A DNA stretch of 64,000 bases from Lachnospiraceae bacterium (GTDB taxonomy: Bacteria; Bacillota; Clostridia; Lachnospirales; Lachnospiraceae): the NCBI GenBank assembly GCA_910574805.1, contig CAJTCV010000017.1, positions 23,938 through 87,937 of the forward strand. The letters are read 5' to 3'. The position numbers and the translations under genes were made by a program. Every line of letters begins with the position of its first letter. Position 1 is the stretch's first letter. Below the pieces are notes generated by a model. That model saw only the letters and a list, made by a program, of their open reading frames with translations, had not been told where the DNA came from and ran no database searches. This document shows positions 50,909 to 60,158 of the stretch, piece by piece.

Positions 50909-51937
50909 ATGAAGCAGAGAATGGCAGGGGTGCTCCTGGCAGCGGCGTTGGCATCGGGGATGCTGGCGGGATGCGGTTCCGGTACGGAGCAGGCGTCCAC
51001 GGGAGCCGATGACGCCTATCAGGAGATTGAACTGGTGATGGCGGTCAACGGAACAGATATTCAGATCGACACCAAGGTGGCGAAGAAATTCGCAGAGCTG
51101 GTGGCAGAAGAGTCCGGCGGCAGAGTTACTGTTGCGGTATTTCCAAACGATCAGCTTGCAGGGGGGAATTCTACCAAGGGAATCGAGATGATCGCAGTGG
51201 GAGGCGTGGACCTGGCTGCGTATGCTACTTCTGTCATGTCGGTGCTGGACGGCCAGATGTCCATCGCCACGATTCCGTGGAGCTTTGACAATTACACGGA
51301 GGCCAGAAGCGTCATCGATGAGACCGGGGGTGACTACTATGCGAAGGTTCTGGCAGAGAAAGGAATCACATATCTGGGATCTTTCCACAACGGATTCCGT
51401 CAGATCAGCAACAGCAGACAGGAAATACGGACACCTGAGGATGTGCAGGGGCTTAAGATCCGGGTGCCGGGAAGCGAGGTCTATATGGATTTTTTCCGGG
51501 CGCTGAAGGCAGATCCCATCTCCATGAGCTGGAGCGAGGTGTTCACCGCCATCCAGCAGGGTGCCATCGACGGACAGGAGAACGGCGTGAGCATCACCGA
51601 CTCGGCCAAGATGTACGAAGTGCAGGACTATATGACGCTGTGGAACTACACCTATGAAAATGACTTATTTGTGGCAAATACCGAGATCTGGAACAGCCTG
51701 GAACCAAAAACCCAGGAACTTCTGAGAGAAAAGGCAAAAGAAGCCTGTGACTGGGGAAGGGATCAGGTGGAGCAGGAAGAGGCTGAGATCGTACAGAAAT
51801 TCCGGGACGGGGGTATGATCGTGACGGAACTGACGCCAGAAGAACTGGAAGTATTTAAGGAAGCCGTACAGCCGGTCCGGGAAAAATTTATGACAAAATA
51901 CGGAGAAGAGGCGTGCACGGCTTTCCAGATCGACTAG
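50909..51937 (+). CDS. TRAP transporter solute-binding lipoprotein (DctP family)
   Basis: A 342-residue DctP-type binding protein. Signal with lipobox MLAGC (Cys19). The fold shows ITYLGSFHNGFRQISNSRQEIRTPEDVQGLKIRVPGSEVYMDFFRALKADPISMSWSEVFTAIQQGAIDGQENGV, containing the substrate-carboxylate Arg in KIRVPGS and the GxxDGQEN motif. TRAP systems import organic acids, often sugar acids, with Na+ or H+. RBS GGAAGGAG. First gene of the cassette. Confidence 0.94.
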   Translation: MKQRMAGVLLAAALASGMLAGCGSGTEQASTGADDAYQEIELVMAVNGTDIQIDTKVAKKFAELVAEESGGRVTVAVFPNDQLAGGNSTKGIEMIAVGGVDLAAYATSVMSVLDGQMSIATIPWSFDNYTEARSVIDETGGDYYAKVLAEKGITYLGSFHNGFRQISNSRQEIRTPEDVQGLKIRVPGSEVYMDFFRALKADPISMSWSEVFTAIQQGAIDGQENGVSITDSAKMYEVQDYMTLWNYTYENDLFVANTEIWNSLEPKTQELLREKAKEACDWGRDQVEQEEAEIVQKFRDGGMIVTELTPEELEVFKEAVQPVREKFMTKYGEEACTAFQID

Positions 51938-51962
51938 CAAAGCATGCAGAAAGGGGTAATAC

Positions 51963-52442
51963 ATGCGGATATTAGACAGAATAGAGGAGATCGTGGCGGC
52001 TGCCTGCCTGTCGGTTATGACCGTTCTGGCATTTGCCAATGTGGTAGCCAGATATGTGTTCAGCGCTTCCTTCTCCTTTTCGGAAGAGATTACAACGTAC
52101 CTGTTCGTACTTTTGAGTCTGCTGGGCACCGCCATCGCAGCCAGAAGAAGAGCGCATCTGGGTCTGACCATCCTGACGGACGTGGTAAATCCCAGAGTTC
52201 GCAGGATCTTACATATCATTGGCTATGTGTTTGCCGTGGCATTTACCGGAGCGATTTTTTACTACGGCATCCGGATGGTCTTAAGTCAGAGGCAGCTTCA
52301 TCAGGTGACTGCCAACATGCAGTGGCCGGAATGGATCTTCGGTTCCTTCGTACCCATCGGGGCGCTGTTCGCCACTGTCCGATTCGTACAGGTACTGATC
52401 GAGGAGATCCGGGGAACCGGTGAGAAAGGAGGAGAAAACTGA
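51963..52442 (+). CDS. TRAP transporter small membrane subunit (DctQ)
   Basis: A 159-residue protein with four helices and the family segment ANVVARYVFSASFSFSEEITTYLFVLLSLLGTAIAARRRAHLGL. It works with DctM and DctP. Its stop overlaps the dctM start (TGATG), so the two are translationally coupled. Confidence 0.94.
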   Translation: MRILDRIEEIVAAACLSVMTVLAFANVVARYVFSASFSFSEEITTYLFVLLSLLGTAIAARRRAHLGLTILTDVVNPRVRRILHIIGYVFAVAFTGAIFYYGIRMVLSQRQLHQVTANMQWPEWIFGSFVPIGALFATVRFVQVLIEEIRGTGEKGGEN

Positions 52443-53725
52443 TGGTTGCAGCCGTATTGTTTCTCGTATTTGCAGTCCTGCTTCTGATCGGTGCGCCGAT
52501 CGCGGTCTGCCTGGGGGCGTCCAGCGTACTGGCCATGATCGTCCAGGGAGCGGGAAGGCCGCTGGATACCATTATGAGCAGTCTGCCAAGACTGGTGTCC
52601 TCCTCCACAAGTAAATTCGTGCTCCTGGCGATTCCGTTCTTTATTCTCGCCGGAAATATCATGGAGAAGGCAGGCATCTCCGGAAAGCTGATCCGGCTGG
52701 CGGAGGTTTGTGTGGGACATTTAAAGGGCGGCCTTGCCATCGTGTGCGTCATCGTCTCCTGTTTCTTCGCAGCCATTTCCGGCTCCGGTCCGGCGACGGT
52801 GGCGGCGCTGGGACTCATCATGATCCCGGCCATGATCAAGGCAGGATACAAGCCGGCTTTTGCGGCGGCGCTCATGGGCGCTTCGGGAGCCATCGGAGTG
52901 GTCATCCCGCCCTCCATCACCTTTGTGGTGTACGGGTCCATCGCGGACGCCTCCATCGGAACCCTGTTCCTGGCCGGAGTCCTTCCGGGACTTCTGATGG
53001 GCCTGGGGCTGATGGTTACGGCGCTTCTGGTGGGAAGCAAAAGTAAGCTGGAGACGTTGCCCAAAGCATCCGGAAAGGAACGCTGGGATGCATTCAAGGA
53101 TGCTTTCTGGGGACTTCTGATGCCGGTCATCATCCTGGGAGGCATCTACGGAGGGATCTTTACCCCAACAGAGGCGGCGGCTGTGTCCGTCATCTACGGA
53201 CTGTTTGTAGGGATCTTCATCTATAAGCAGATCCGGGTACAGGAGCTTTATACCCTGCTTCTGGATTCCGTGTCCACCACGGCGACCGTTATGTTCATCA
53301 CGGCGGCGGCCAGCCTGTTTGCCTACGTACTGACCCGGGCGAGACTGGATGTGGCTATCAGCACGGCGCTGCAGCAGGTGACGGGAGGAAGCACGATCAT
53401 TTTCTTTATCATTGTCAACATTATCCTTCTGATCGCAGGATGCTTTCTGGATTCCACGTCGGCGCTGTACATCTTCACTCCGCTGTTCGTACCGGTGGCA
53501 AATGCCCTGGGCATCGATCTGGTGCATCTGGGCGTGGTCATGATCGTGAATCTGGCCATCGGGCTTTTCACTCCGCCGGTGGGCGTCAACCTGTATGTGG
53601 CCTGCGGCGTGGCGGATGTGAACTTAAAGGAGATTTCCAGAGCGGTGGTACCGCTGCTGATCGCGTCCATTATTGTGTTACTGATTGTTACTTATGTGCC
53701 TGCGGTGTCGCTGGCCTTTGTATAA
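52442..53725 (+). CDS. TRAP transporter large membrane subunit (DctM)
   Basis: A 427-residue membrane protein with about 12 helices and the DctM motifs FAAISGSGPATVAALGLIMIPAMIKAGYKPAFAAALMGASGAIGVVIPPS and FTPPVGVNLYVACG. It forms the transport channel. A large hairpin follows before the transketolase genes. Confidence 0.95.
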   Translation: MVAAVLFLVFAVLLLIGAPIAVCLGASSVLAMIVQGAGRPLDTIMSSLPRLVSSSTSKFVLLAIPFFILAGNIMEKAGISGKLIRLAEVCVGHLKGGLAIVCVIVSCFFAAISGSGPATVAALGLIMIPAMIKAGYKPAFAAALMGASGAIGVVIPPSITFVVYGSIADASIGTLFLAGVLPGLLMGLGLMVTALLVGSKSKLETLPKASGKERWDAFKDAFWGLLMPVIILGGIYGGIFTPTEAAAVSVIYGLFVGIFIYKQIRVQELYTLLLDSVSTTATVMFITAAASLFAYVLTRARLDVAISTALQQVTGGSTIIFFIIVNIILLIAGCFLDSTSALYIFTPLFVPVANALGIDLVHLGVVMIVNLAIGLFTPPVGVNLYVACGVADVNLKEISRAVVPLLIASIIVLLIVTYVPAVSLAFV

Positions 53726-53738
53726 GAACTGAATAACA

Positions 53739-53817
53739 GCATCTGCCCGGGTGCAGCCCGGCCGGATTGTATACAGAAAGGCGGCCGGGCATCCGGATTA
53801 CAGATGCACAATTTTAA
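53739..53817 (+). other. Nested stem-loop between dctM and the transketolase gene
   Basis: Outer arms GCATCTG/CAGATGC (7 bp) enclose GCCCGGCCG/CGGCCGGGC (9 bp, 17-nt loop). ATTTTAAATAAG follows. Probably an mRNA processing site or weak terminator that sets transporter and enzyme levels. Confidence 0.62.
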
Positions 53818-53835
53818 ATAAGAGGTGAAAATATA

Positions 53836-54678
53836 ATGAAAGAGACAAGTGTAAAGGATTTACAGAAGCAATGTATCGAACTGAAGAAAAAAGTGATCAG
53901 TATGATCCACAAGGCCCAGTCCGGACATCCGGGCGGATCCCTGTCGGCGGCAGACTTTGTGACGGCTCTTTATTTCCGGGAGATGAACCTGGATCCGAAG
54001 AATCCCAAATGGGAAGACCGGGACCGTTTTGTCCTCTCCAAAGGTCATGTATGCCCGATCCAGTATGCGGCGCTGGCCACCAGAGGCTTCTTTGACGAGG
54101 CGGTGCTGGATACGCTCCGCCAGGAAGGTTCGATCCTTCAGGGACATCCGGATATGAAGAAATGCCCGGGCATCGATATTTCCACCGGCTCTCTGGGTCA
54201 GGGATTCGCCTGCGGCGTAGGCATGGGGATTGCGGCAAAAGCTGACAAGAAAGACTATCGGGTGTTCGTGGTTCTGGGCGACGGCGAGTGCCAGGAAGGT
54301 GAGATCTGGGAGGCGGCTCAGACGGCGAACAAGTATCAATTAGATAATCTGGTTGTATTTGTGGACAACAACAACCTGCAGCTGGACGGAACGACCGACG
54401 AGGTCATGCCCAACATCAACCTTGGGAAGAAATTCGAAGCGTTCGGATTTGAGACGTTCGACGTGGACGGACACAACATGGAAGAGATCCTGGCAGTGCT
54501 GGATAAGGCGAGAGTGTCCAGAAACGGAAAGCCCAAATGCATCTTTGCGCACACGGTCAAAGGAAACGGCGTATCCTTTATGGAAAATCAGTGCGGATGG
54601 CACGGAGTGGCGCCCAATGACGAGCAGTATGCGCAGGCCATGAAGGAGCTGGATGAGCAGCTTCTGGCGCTGGCGTAA
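53836..54678 (+). CDS. Transketolase, N-terminal (TPP-binding) subunit
   Basis: A 280-residue subunit equal to the first half of transketolase. SGHPGGSLSAADF carries the catalytic His region; the TPP/Mg motif is GDGECQEGEIWEAAQTANKYQLDNLVVFVDNNNLQLDG. It pairs with the C-terminal subunit encoded 90 nt downstream to form active enzyme, which moves a two-carbon ketol unit. Split transketolases are common in Firmicutes sugar pathways. RBS AAGAGGTG. Confidence 0.93.
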   Translation: MKETSVKDLQKQCIELKKKVISMIHKAQSGHPGGSLSAADFVTALYFREMNLDPKNPKWEDRDRFVLSKGHVCPIQYAALATRGFFDEAVLDTLRQEGSILQGHPDMKKCPGIDISTGSLGQGFACGVGMGIAAKADKKDYRVFVVLGDGECQEGEIWEAAQTANKYQLDNLVVFVDNNNLQLDGTTDEVMPNINLGKKFEAFGFETFDVDGHNMEEILAVLDKARVSRNGKPKCIFAHTVKGNGVSFMENQCGWHGVAPNDEQYAQAMKELDEQLLALA

Positions 54679-54768
54679 TGGAACAGCCTGGATGACATCC
54701 ATGGCGGACAGATGATTTTATAATAACAAAAAAAGCAGAAAGATTGAATCATAACAGGAGAGTATAAG

Positions 54769-55704
54769 ATGAGCGAAGTAAAAAAGGCAACCAGAGACGG
54801 ATTTGGCGAGGAAATCGTAGAACTTGGAAAAAGAGACAATAAAATCTATGTGGTAGATGTGGATATCGGAAAATCCTGCAAGACTGGTCAGTTCCGGGCA
54901 GAGCTTCCGGAGCAGTACTTTAATGTGGGTATCGCGGAGCAGAATGCGGCAGGCGTGGCGGCAGGCATGGCGGCCTGCGGAAAGACTCCCTTTGTCGTTA
55001 CCTATGCGGTGTTCGGCTCTCTCAGGATGTGTGAGATGATCCGTCAGGAAATCTGCTATCCGAATCTGAATGTAAAGATCGCCTGCTCCCACGGCGGCGT
55101 AACTCCGGCCAACGACGGCGCCAGCCATCAGTGCATCGAGGATCTGGGCGTTCTGCGTACCCTTCCGAATATGACGGTCATCATGCCGGCGGACTACTAT
55201 TCCGCAAAGAAGCTGGTGGCAAAGGCGGCCGAGATGTACGGCCCCTGTTACCTGAGATTTACCAGAGACGCGATTCCGGTCATCTATGATGAGAATACCG
55301 AGTTCGAAATTGGAAAGGCAAATGTCCTCCGGGAAGGAAAAGACGTGGCGGTGATTGCCAACGGCGACACGGTCTGCATCGCCCTGAAAGCGGCAAAGAT
55401 GCTGGAGGAGAAGGGAATTCAGGCGAGAGTGCTGGATATGCATACGATCAAACCGCTGGATAAGGATGCAGTGATGGCCTGTGTAAATGAGATCGGAAAG
55501 ATCATCACGGTGGAGGATCACAACATCCTGAACGGCCTTGGCAGCGCGGTCAGCGACGTGGTGGCGGAGACCGGCAAGGCAGTGGTCAGAAGAGTCGGTA
55601 TCCAGGATCAGTTCGGCCAGTCCGCACCCTATGAGAGACTGCTGGCCATGAACGGAATTACGGCAGAGCATATTGTGGAGCTGGCGGAGGAGCTGACCCG
55701 GTAG
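54769..55704 (+). CDS. Transketolase, C-terminal subunit
   Basis: A 311-residue subunit with the pyrimidine-binding domain. The proton-relay Glu lies in FNVGIAEQNAAGVAAGMAACGKTPFV; CSHGGVTPANDGASHQCIEDLGVLRTLPNMTVIMPAD is typical. It completes the enzyme with the preceding gene product. RBS AGGAGAG. Substrate may be unphosphorylated or sulfonated, since no kinase is encoded in the cassette. Confidence 0.93.
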   Translation: MSEVKKATRDGFGEEIVELGKRDNKIYVVDVDIGKSCKTGQFRAELPEQYFNVGIAEQNAAGVAAGMAACGKTPFVVTYAVFGSLRMCEMIRQEICYPNLNVKIACSHGGVTPANDGASHQCIEDLGVLRTLPNMTVIMPADYYSAKKLVAKAAEMYGPCYLRFTRDAIPVIYDENTEFEIGKANVLREGKDVAVIANGDTVCIALKAAKMLEEKGIQARVLDMHTIKPLDKDAVMACVNEIGKIITVEDHNILNGLGSAVSDVVAETGKAVVRRVGIQDQFGQSAPYERLLAMNGITAEHIVELAEELTR

Positions 55705-55722
55705 GTATACATCCCAAATACG

Positions 55723-55844
55723 TTCCGTATGTAACGGAATCAACCAGATAACATCCTATCATATACATAGGATATAGAACAAGATAAAATATGGAAGGGG
55801 AGGATTTCCAGAATTCAGAACCAGCCGGAAATCCTTCCGACCCC
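55723..55844 (+). other. Three hairpins between the transketolase and SDR genes
   Basis: TTCCGT/ACGGAA near 55723, ATCCTAT/ATAGGAT near 55751, and AGGATTTCC/GGAAATCCT at 55801-55835 with an extended base. No U-runs, so these look like mRNA stability or processing structures. Confidence 0.5.
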
Positions 55845-55892
55845 TGAAACATCGGGGAGGATCAAAGCAAACCATGAATGGAGGATAAGAAC

Positions 55893-56651
55893 ATGTTTGA
55901 ATTTAATGATCAGGTAGTTATCGTAACAGGAAGCGGATCTCCCAAAGGAATCGGCAGGACCATCGCCCGCACGTTTGCAAAGCAGGGAGCAACAGTAATC
56001 ATCGCGGATATGAACGAAGAGGGAATCAAGGATACGGTGGCGGTGATTGAGGGAGAGGGCGGAAAGGCCATGGGAGTTACAGTCAATGTGACTTCGCCGG
56101 AGTCCGTACAGCAGATGGTGGATACCATCATGGAGAAATACAGCCGCATCGACGTGCTGGTAAACAACGCGGGCATCTCTCAGAAAGTGACCGTGGAGGA
56201 TATGAAGCTGGAGGATATGAGAAGAATCTTCGAGGTGAATATGTTCGGCCTGTTCCTCTGCACCCAGGCATGCATGAAGCCCATGCGCGCTGCAAAATAC
56301 GGCAGGATTGTAAACCTGTCCTCCGTATCCGGCAAGAGAGGCGGCGGCGTCTTCGGCGGAGCGCACTATTCGGCTTCCAAGGCTGCAGTGCTGGCGTTTT
56401 CCAAAAACCTGTCCAGGGAAATCTCCGCAGAAGGCATCACCATCAACAGCGTATGCCCGGGCCTGATTAACACCGAGATCTGGAAATCCCTTCCGAAGGC
56501 GGACGCGGACAAAGTCATCGACGGCATCCCCATGGGACGTCCCGGCGAGACCCAGGAAGTTGCCAATGCGATCCTGTTCCTGGCTTCCAGAGAAGCTTCC
56601 TATATTACAGGCGAAGAGATCGACATCAACGGCGGATCTCATATGGACTAA
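55893..56651 (+). CDS. Short-chain dehydrogenase/reductase
   Basis: A 252-residue SDR. Cofactor motif TGSGSPKGIG, NNAG, and catalytic Ser, Tyr and Lys in LSSVSGKRGGGVFGGAHYSASK. It probably oxidises or reduces a polyol, sugar acid or hydroxy group of the TRAP substrate; the automatic label 3-oxoacyl reductase would be misleading here. The start at 55893 has GGAGG; an in-frame ATG at 55878 overlaps it. Last gene of the cassette. Confidence 0.92.
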   Translation: MFEFNDQVVIVTGSGSPKGIGRTIARTFAKQGATVIIADMNEEGIKDTVAVIEGEGGKAMGVTVNVTSPESVQQMVDTIMEKYSRIDVLVNNAGISQKVTVEDMKLEDMRRIFEVNMFGLFLCTQACMKPMRAAKYGRIVNLSSVSGKRGGGVFGGAHYSASKAAVLAFSKNLSREISAEGITINSVCPGLINTEIWKSLPKADADKVIDGIPMGRPGETQEVANAILFLASREASYITGEEIDINGGSHMD

Positions 56652-56678
56652 GCCCTTCCTGAAAGTTGAATATATAGT

Positions 56679-56717
56679 CGCAAACAGCCCCGCAGATCTT
56701 CTGCGGGGCTGTTTGCG
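56679..56717. terminator. Perfect 18-bp hairpin after the SDR gene
   Basis: The arms (56679-56696 and 56700-56717) are perfectly complementary around a TCT loop, with a GC-rich core and TTTG near the end. Strong stem, no distal U-run. Confidence 0.8.
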
Positions 56718-56824
56718 GTATGGGAAAGCGATTCTGTTGATACATTGGGATACAGGCGTGGAGAATTTATTCTCTTAATGAAAGGGGATTTTTTCACAGG
56801 ATATTGCATGTCGAAAAAAGCAGA

Positions 56825-56853
56825 TTGTAAAGAGAAAGGATATGCCATATAAT
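56825..56853 (+). promoter_or_regulatory. Promoter of the type I restriction-modification operon
   Basis: TTGTAA (56825-56830), 17 bp, TATAAT (56848-56853), 38 nt before the hsdR start codon. Confidence 0.75.
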
Positions 56854-56891
56854 AATAATTATGAGAAGTTCGGACTTCGGGAGGAAGCAGG

Positions 56892-59800
56892 ATGGCATCA
56901 AATTTCGAATTCTTAAAAAGTGAATTTCAGGTACTGGCGAACTTTGGAGAGCTGGCGGAAAAATACTGTTTTTCAGACTCCAATTCCTGTCTTATGAAAT
57001 TGGGAATGATCGGAGAAATGATCGTAAAGCTGATGTTTACTTATGACAGAATACCCATGCCTGCGGAGAATACGGCGGCGAAACGCATCAATGTATTATT
57101 AAGGGAAGGGTTTCTGACGTCTGATCTGGCGGATATTCTTCATGAACTGAGGAAAAAACGAAATCTGGCGGTCCATGAAAATTATGCTTCTGTAGAAGAT
57201 GGAAAAGCATTGATTCAGATGGCATACAGCCTCTGCGAATGGTTTATGCAGACTTATGGAGATTATACATATGTACATCGGGACTTTGTCATGCCTGCTC
57301 TGTCTGCAGACGGGGGAGCTTCCGCAGACAGAGAAAAAGAAGAAGAAAAAGAAGCGGAACTGATACAGCAGGCGGAAACGACGGCGTCTGCATCACCGGA
57401 AATTCCCAAAGAAGAGCGCAGACAGAGAGCTGGTGCAGCAGCGAGCCAGCGTCAAAGGTCAGAGGCAGAAACCAGATATTTGATAGATGAGCAGCTTCGA
57501 AAGACAGGCTGGGAAGCAGATACGCAGACATTGCGTTATTCTGAAGGGACACGGCCGGAGAAAGGACATAACAGAGCGATTGCTGAATGGCCTGTGCGCT
57601 CCGGTTCTGGCTACAGCGGATACATAGATTATGCATTGTTTGCAGGAGAGCGAATGGTTGGAGTCATCGAGGCAAAGGCCGAGTATAAAGATATTCCATC
57701 CGTGATTGATTATCAGGGGAAATACTATGCAGAAAATATCCGAAAGGAAGACGCCGGATATCAGATGGGAGAGTGGAACGGATATAAAGTACCGTTTGTT
57801 TTTGCAACAAATGGACGCCCGTATCTGAAACAGTATGAGACAAAGTCCGGTATCTGGTTTTTAGATCTTCGTGCACTGTCTAATGTTCCTAAAGCCCTTC
57901 AGGGATGGATGAGTCCGGAAGGCATACTGGAACGGCTGGAAAAAGATATGGAAAAGGGCAATGAAAAGCTGCAGAACATGTCCTGTGATTTCCTGCGGGA
58001 TAAAGACGGGCTGAATCTGCGGGAATATCAGATTCGGGCAATACAGGCAGCAGAAAAAGCGATCATAGAGGGAAAACGGGAAGTGCTCCTTGCCATGGCG
58101 ACAGGAACCGGCAAGACCCGAACGGTTCTTGGGATGATTTACCGTTTTTTGAAAACAGAGAGGTTTCGGAGAATCCTGTTTCTGGTGGATCGTACAGCAT
58201 TGGGAGAACAGGCGGAAGACGTATTCAAAGAAGTGAAACTGGAAGAACTGATGACTTTGGATGATATTTATAATATGAAAGGTCTGGAGGATAAAGTATC
58301 TGATAAGGAAACACGTATTCAGATTGCAACGGTGCAGGGAATGGTAAAACGGATTCTGTACAACGAAGAAAAGACCATACCATCGGTTACAGATTACGAT
58401 CTGGTCATATGTGACGAGGCGCACCGCGGATACCTGCTGGACCGGGAAATGGGAGAGGAAGACCTGTTGTATCGCGATCAAAAAGATTATCAGAGCAGAT
58501 ATCGTACGGTAATCGAATATTTTGACGCGGTCAAAATTGCATTGACTGCGACCCCTGCGCTGCAGACTACACGAATTTTCGGTTTTCCTGTGTTTCAATA
58601 TACCTATCGGGAAGCAGTGATTGAAGGTTATCTGGTTGACCACGACGCGCCGCACAAACTGACTACCAGGCTGGGTTCAGAAGGAATTCATTATCATCAG
58701 GGCGATCAGATTACTACAGTGGATCCGGTGACGGGGGAACTTGTAAACAGTGAACTTCTGGAAGATGAGCTGGATTTTGAGATTGAAAGCTTTAACCGCA
58801 GAATTGTAGATGAAAATTTTGACCGGACAGTTCTGGAGGAGATTGCCAGAGACATTGACCCGGAAAATCCGAAGGAGCAGGGAAAAACATTAATTTATGC
58901 GGTAAATGATGCTCATGCAGATTTGATTGTAAAATTACTGAGGGAAATCTATGAAAAGACCGGGGTAGATCACAGGGCGATCATGAAAATTACCGGAAAG
59001 GCAGGAGAAGGAAACAAAAAATTGATAAAGGAAGCGATTAAACGCTTCAAAAATGAAGATTTTCCCAGTGTCGTTGTAACGGTTGATCTTTTGACAACTG
59101 GAATTGACGTACCGGAAATTACAACACTTGTATTCATGAGGCGCGTGAAATCCCGTATTTTGTTTGAACAGATGCTGGGGCGGGCGACACGTCTCTGCCC
59201 TGAAATTCATAAGACTCATTTTGAAATTTATGATCCGGTAGGAGTCTATGAATCTCTGGAACCTGTGAACACGATGAAGCCGGTTGTCGTTCATCCGACA
59301 ACTACTTTTACGCAGCTTCTGGAAGGACTGGAATTACTGGAAGGTGAGAAACAGATTCAAAATCAGGTGAATCAGATGATAGCGAAGCTTCAGAGAAGAA
59401 AACAGACGATGAGCAGTCGGACACTGGAACACTTTATAGATTTGTCCGGAGGGCTGGATCCTGTACAGTTGATCACAGAAATAAGGCAGCAAACCCCGCA
59501 GGAAGCCAAAAACCGACTTCTGAAGTATCATGATCTGTTTGGCATGCTGCAGGAAACCAGAGAAGACCGGAGAGCAATAGTCATATCAAAAGAGGAAGAC
59601 AAACTCCTGTCACATACAAGAGGATATGGATCCAGTAATCGCCCGGAAGATTATCTGGATGCATTTTCTGATTATATTACAACAAATCTGAATGAGATTG
59701 CTGCATTGAATATTATCTGTACCAGACCGAAAGAGCTGACAAGGGAAGGGCTGAAGTCTCTGTGTCTGAAACTCGATCGGGAAGGTTTTACACAGAAGAA

Positions 59801-60158
59801 GCTGAATACGGCTGTTTCACAGGTGACAAATGAAGAGTATACAGCAGACATGATCAGCCTGATCCGCAGATATGCCATAGGATCCACGCTGATGAATCAT
59901 GAAGCACGGATTCGAAGAGCAGTAGACAAGCTGAAGAAAGTGCACAATTTCTCAAAGCAGGAATTAAGCTGGCTTGTCAGAATGGAGAAATACCTGCTGG
60001 ATGAATCTGTTCTGAATCTATCTGTTTTTGACGAGGATGGACGGTTCAGACAACAGGGCGGTTTCAAAAAGATAAATAAAATATTCCAGAATGATCTGGA
60101 AAGTATTGTTTTGGAGCTGAACGAATATTTGTATGACGATGGGGGCAGGAGCGCATGA
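56892..60158 (+). CDS. hsdR: Type I restriction enzyme HsdR with N-terminal HEPN-like domain
   Basis: A 1088-residue motor/nuclease subunit. Residues 5-125 form a DUF4145-type helical domain with the HEPN motif Arg90-Asn91-x3-His95 (RNLAVH). A charged linker (145-190) follows. The nuclease domain has Asp246 and Glu260-x-Lys262 (IEAK). The helicase has Walker A MATGTGKT (about 402-409), DEAH in VICDEAHRGY and ATPALQTTR. An EcoEI-like C-terminal domain binds the rest of the complex. It cleaves DNA after ATP-driven translocation from unmethylated sites. RBS GGGAGG. It overlaps the next gene by 4 nt (ATGA). Confidence 0.94.
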   Translation: MASNFEFLKSEFQVLANFGELAEKYCFSDSNSCLMKLGMIGEMIVKLMFTYDRIPMPAENTAAKRINVLLREGFLTSDLADILHELRKKRNLAVHENYASVEDGKALIQMAYSLCEWFMQTYGDYTYVHRDFVMPALSADGGASADREKEEEKEAELIQQAETTASASPEIPKEERRQRAGAAASQRQRSEAETRYLIDEQLRKTGWEADTQTLRYSEGTRPEKGHNRAIAEWPVRSGSGYSGYIDYALFAGERMVGVIEAKAEYKDIPSVIDYQGKYYAENIRKEDAGYQMGEWNGYKVPFVFATNGRPYLKQYETKSGIWFLDLRALSNVPKALQGWMSPEGILERLEKDMEKGNEKLQNMSCDFLRDKDGLNLREYQIRAIQAAEKAIIEGKREVLLAMATGTGKTRTVLGMIYRFLKTERFRRILFLVDRTALGEQAEDVFKEVKLEELMTLDDIYNMKGLEDKVSDKETRIQIATVQGMVKRILYNEEKTIPSVTDYDLVICDEAHRGYLLDREMGEEDLLYRDQKDYQSRYRTVIEYFDAVKIALTATPALQTTRIFGFPVFQYTYREAVIEGYLVDHDAPHKLTTRLGSEGIHYHQGDQITTVDPVTGELVNSELLEDELDFEIESFNRRIVDENFDRTVLEEIARDIDPENPKEQGKTLIYAVNDAHADLIVKLLREIYEKTGVDHRAIMKITGKAGEGNKKLIKEAIKRFKNEDFPSVVVTVDLLTTGIDVPEITTLVFMRRVKSRILFEQMLGRATRLCPEIHKTHFEIYDPVGVYESLEPVNTMKPVVVHPTTTFTQLLEGLELLEGEKQIQNQVNQMIAKLQRRKQTMSSRTLEHFIDLSGGLDPVQLITEIRQQTPQEAKNRLLKYHDLFGMLQETREDRRAIVISKEEDKLLSHTRGYGSSNRPEDYLDAFSDYITTNLNEIAALNIICTRPKELTREGLKSLCLKLDREGFTQKKLNTAVSQVTNEEYTADMISLIRRYAIGSTLMNHEARIRRAVDKLKKVHNFSKQELSWLVRMEKYLLDESVLNLSVFDEDGRFRQQGGFKKINKIFQNDLESIVLELNEYLYDDGGRSA

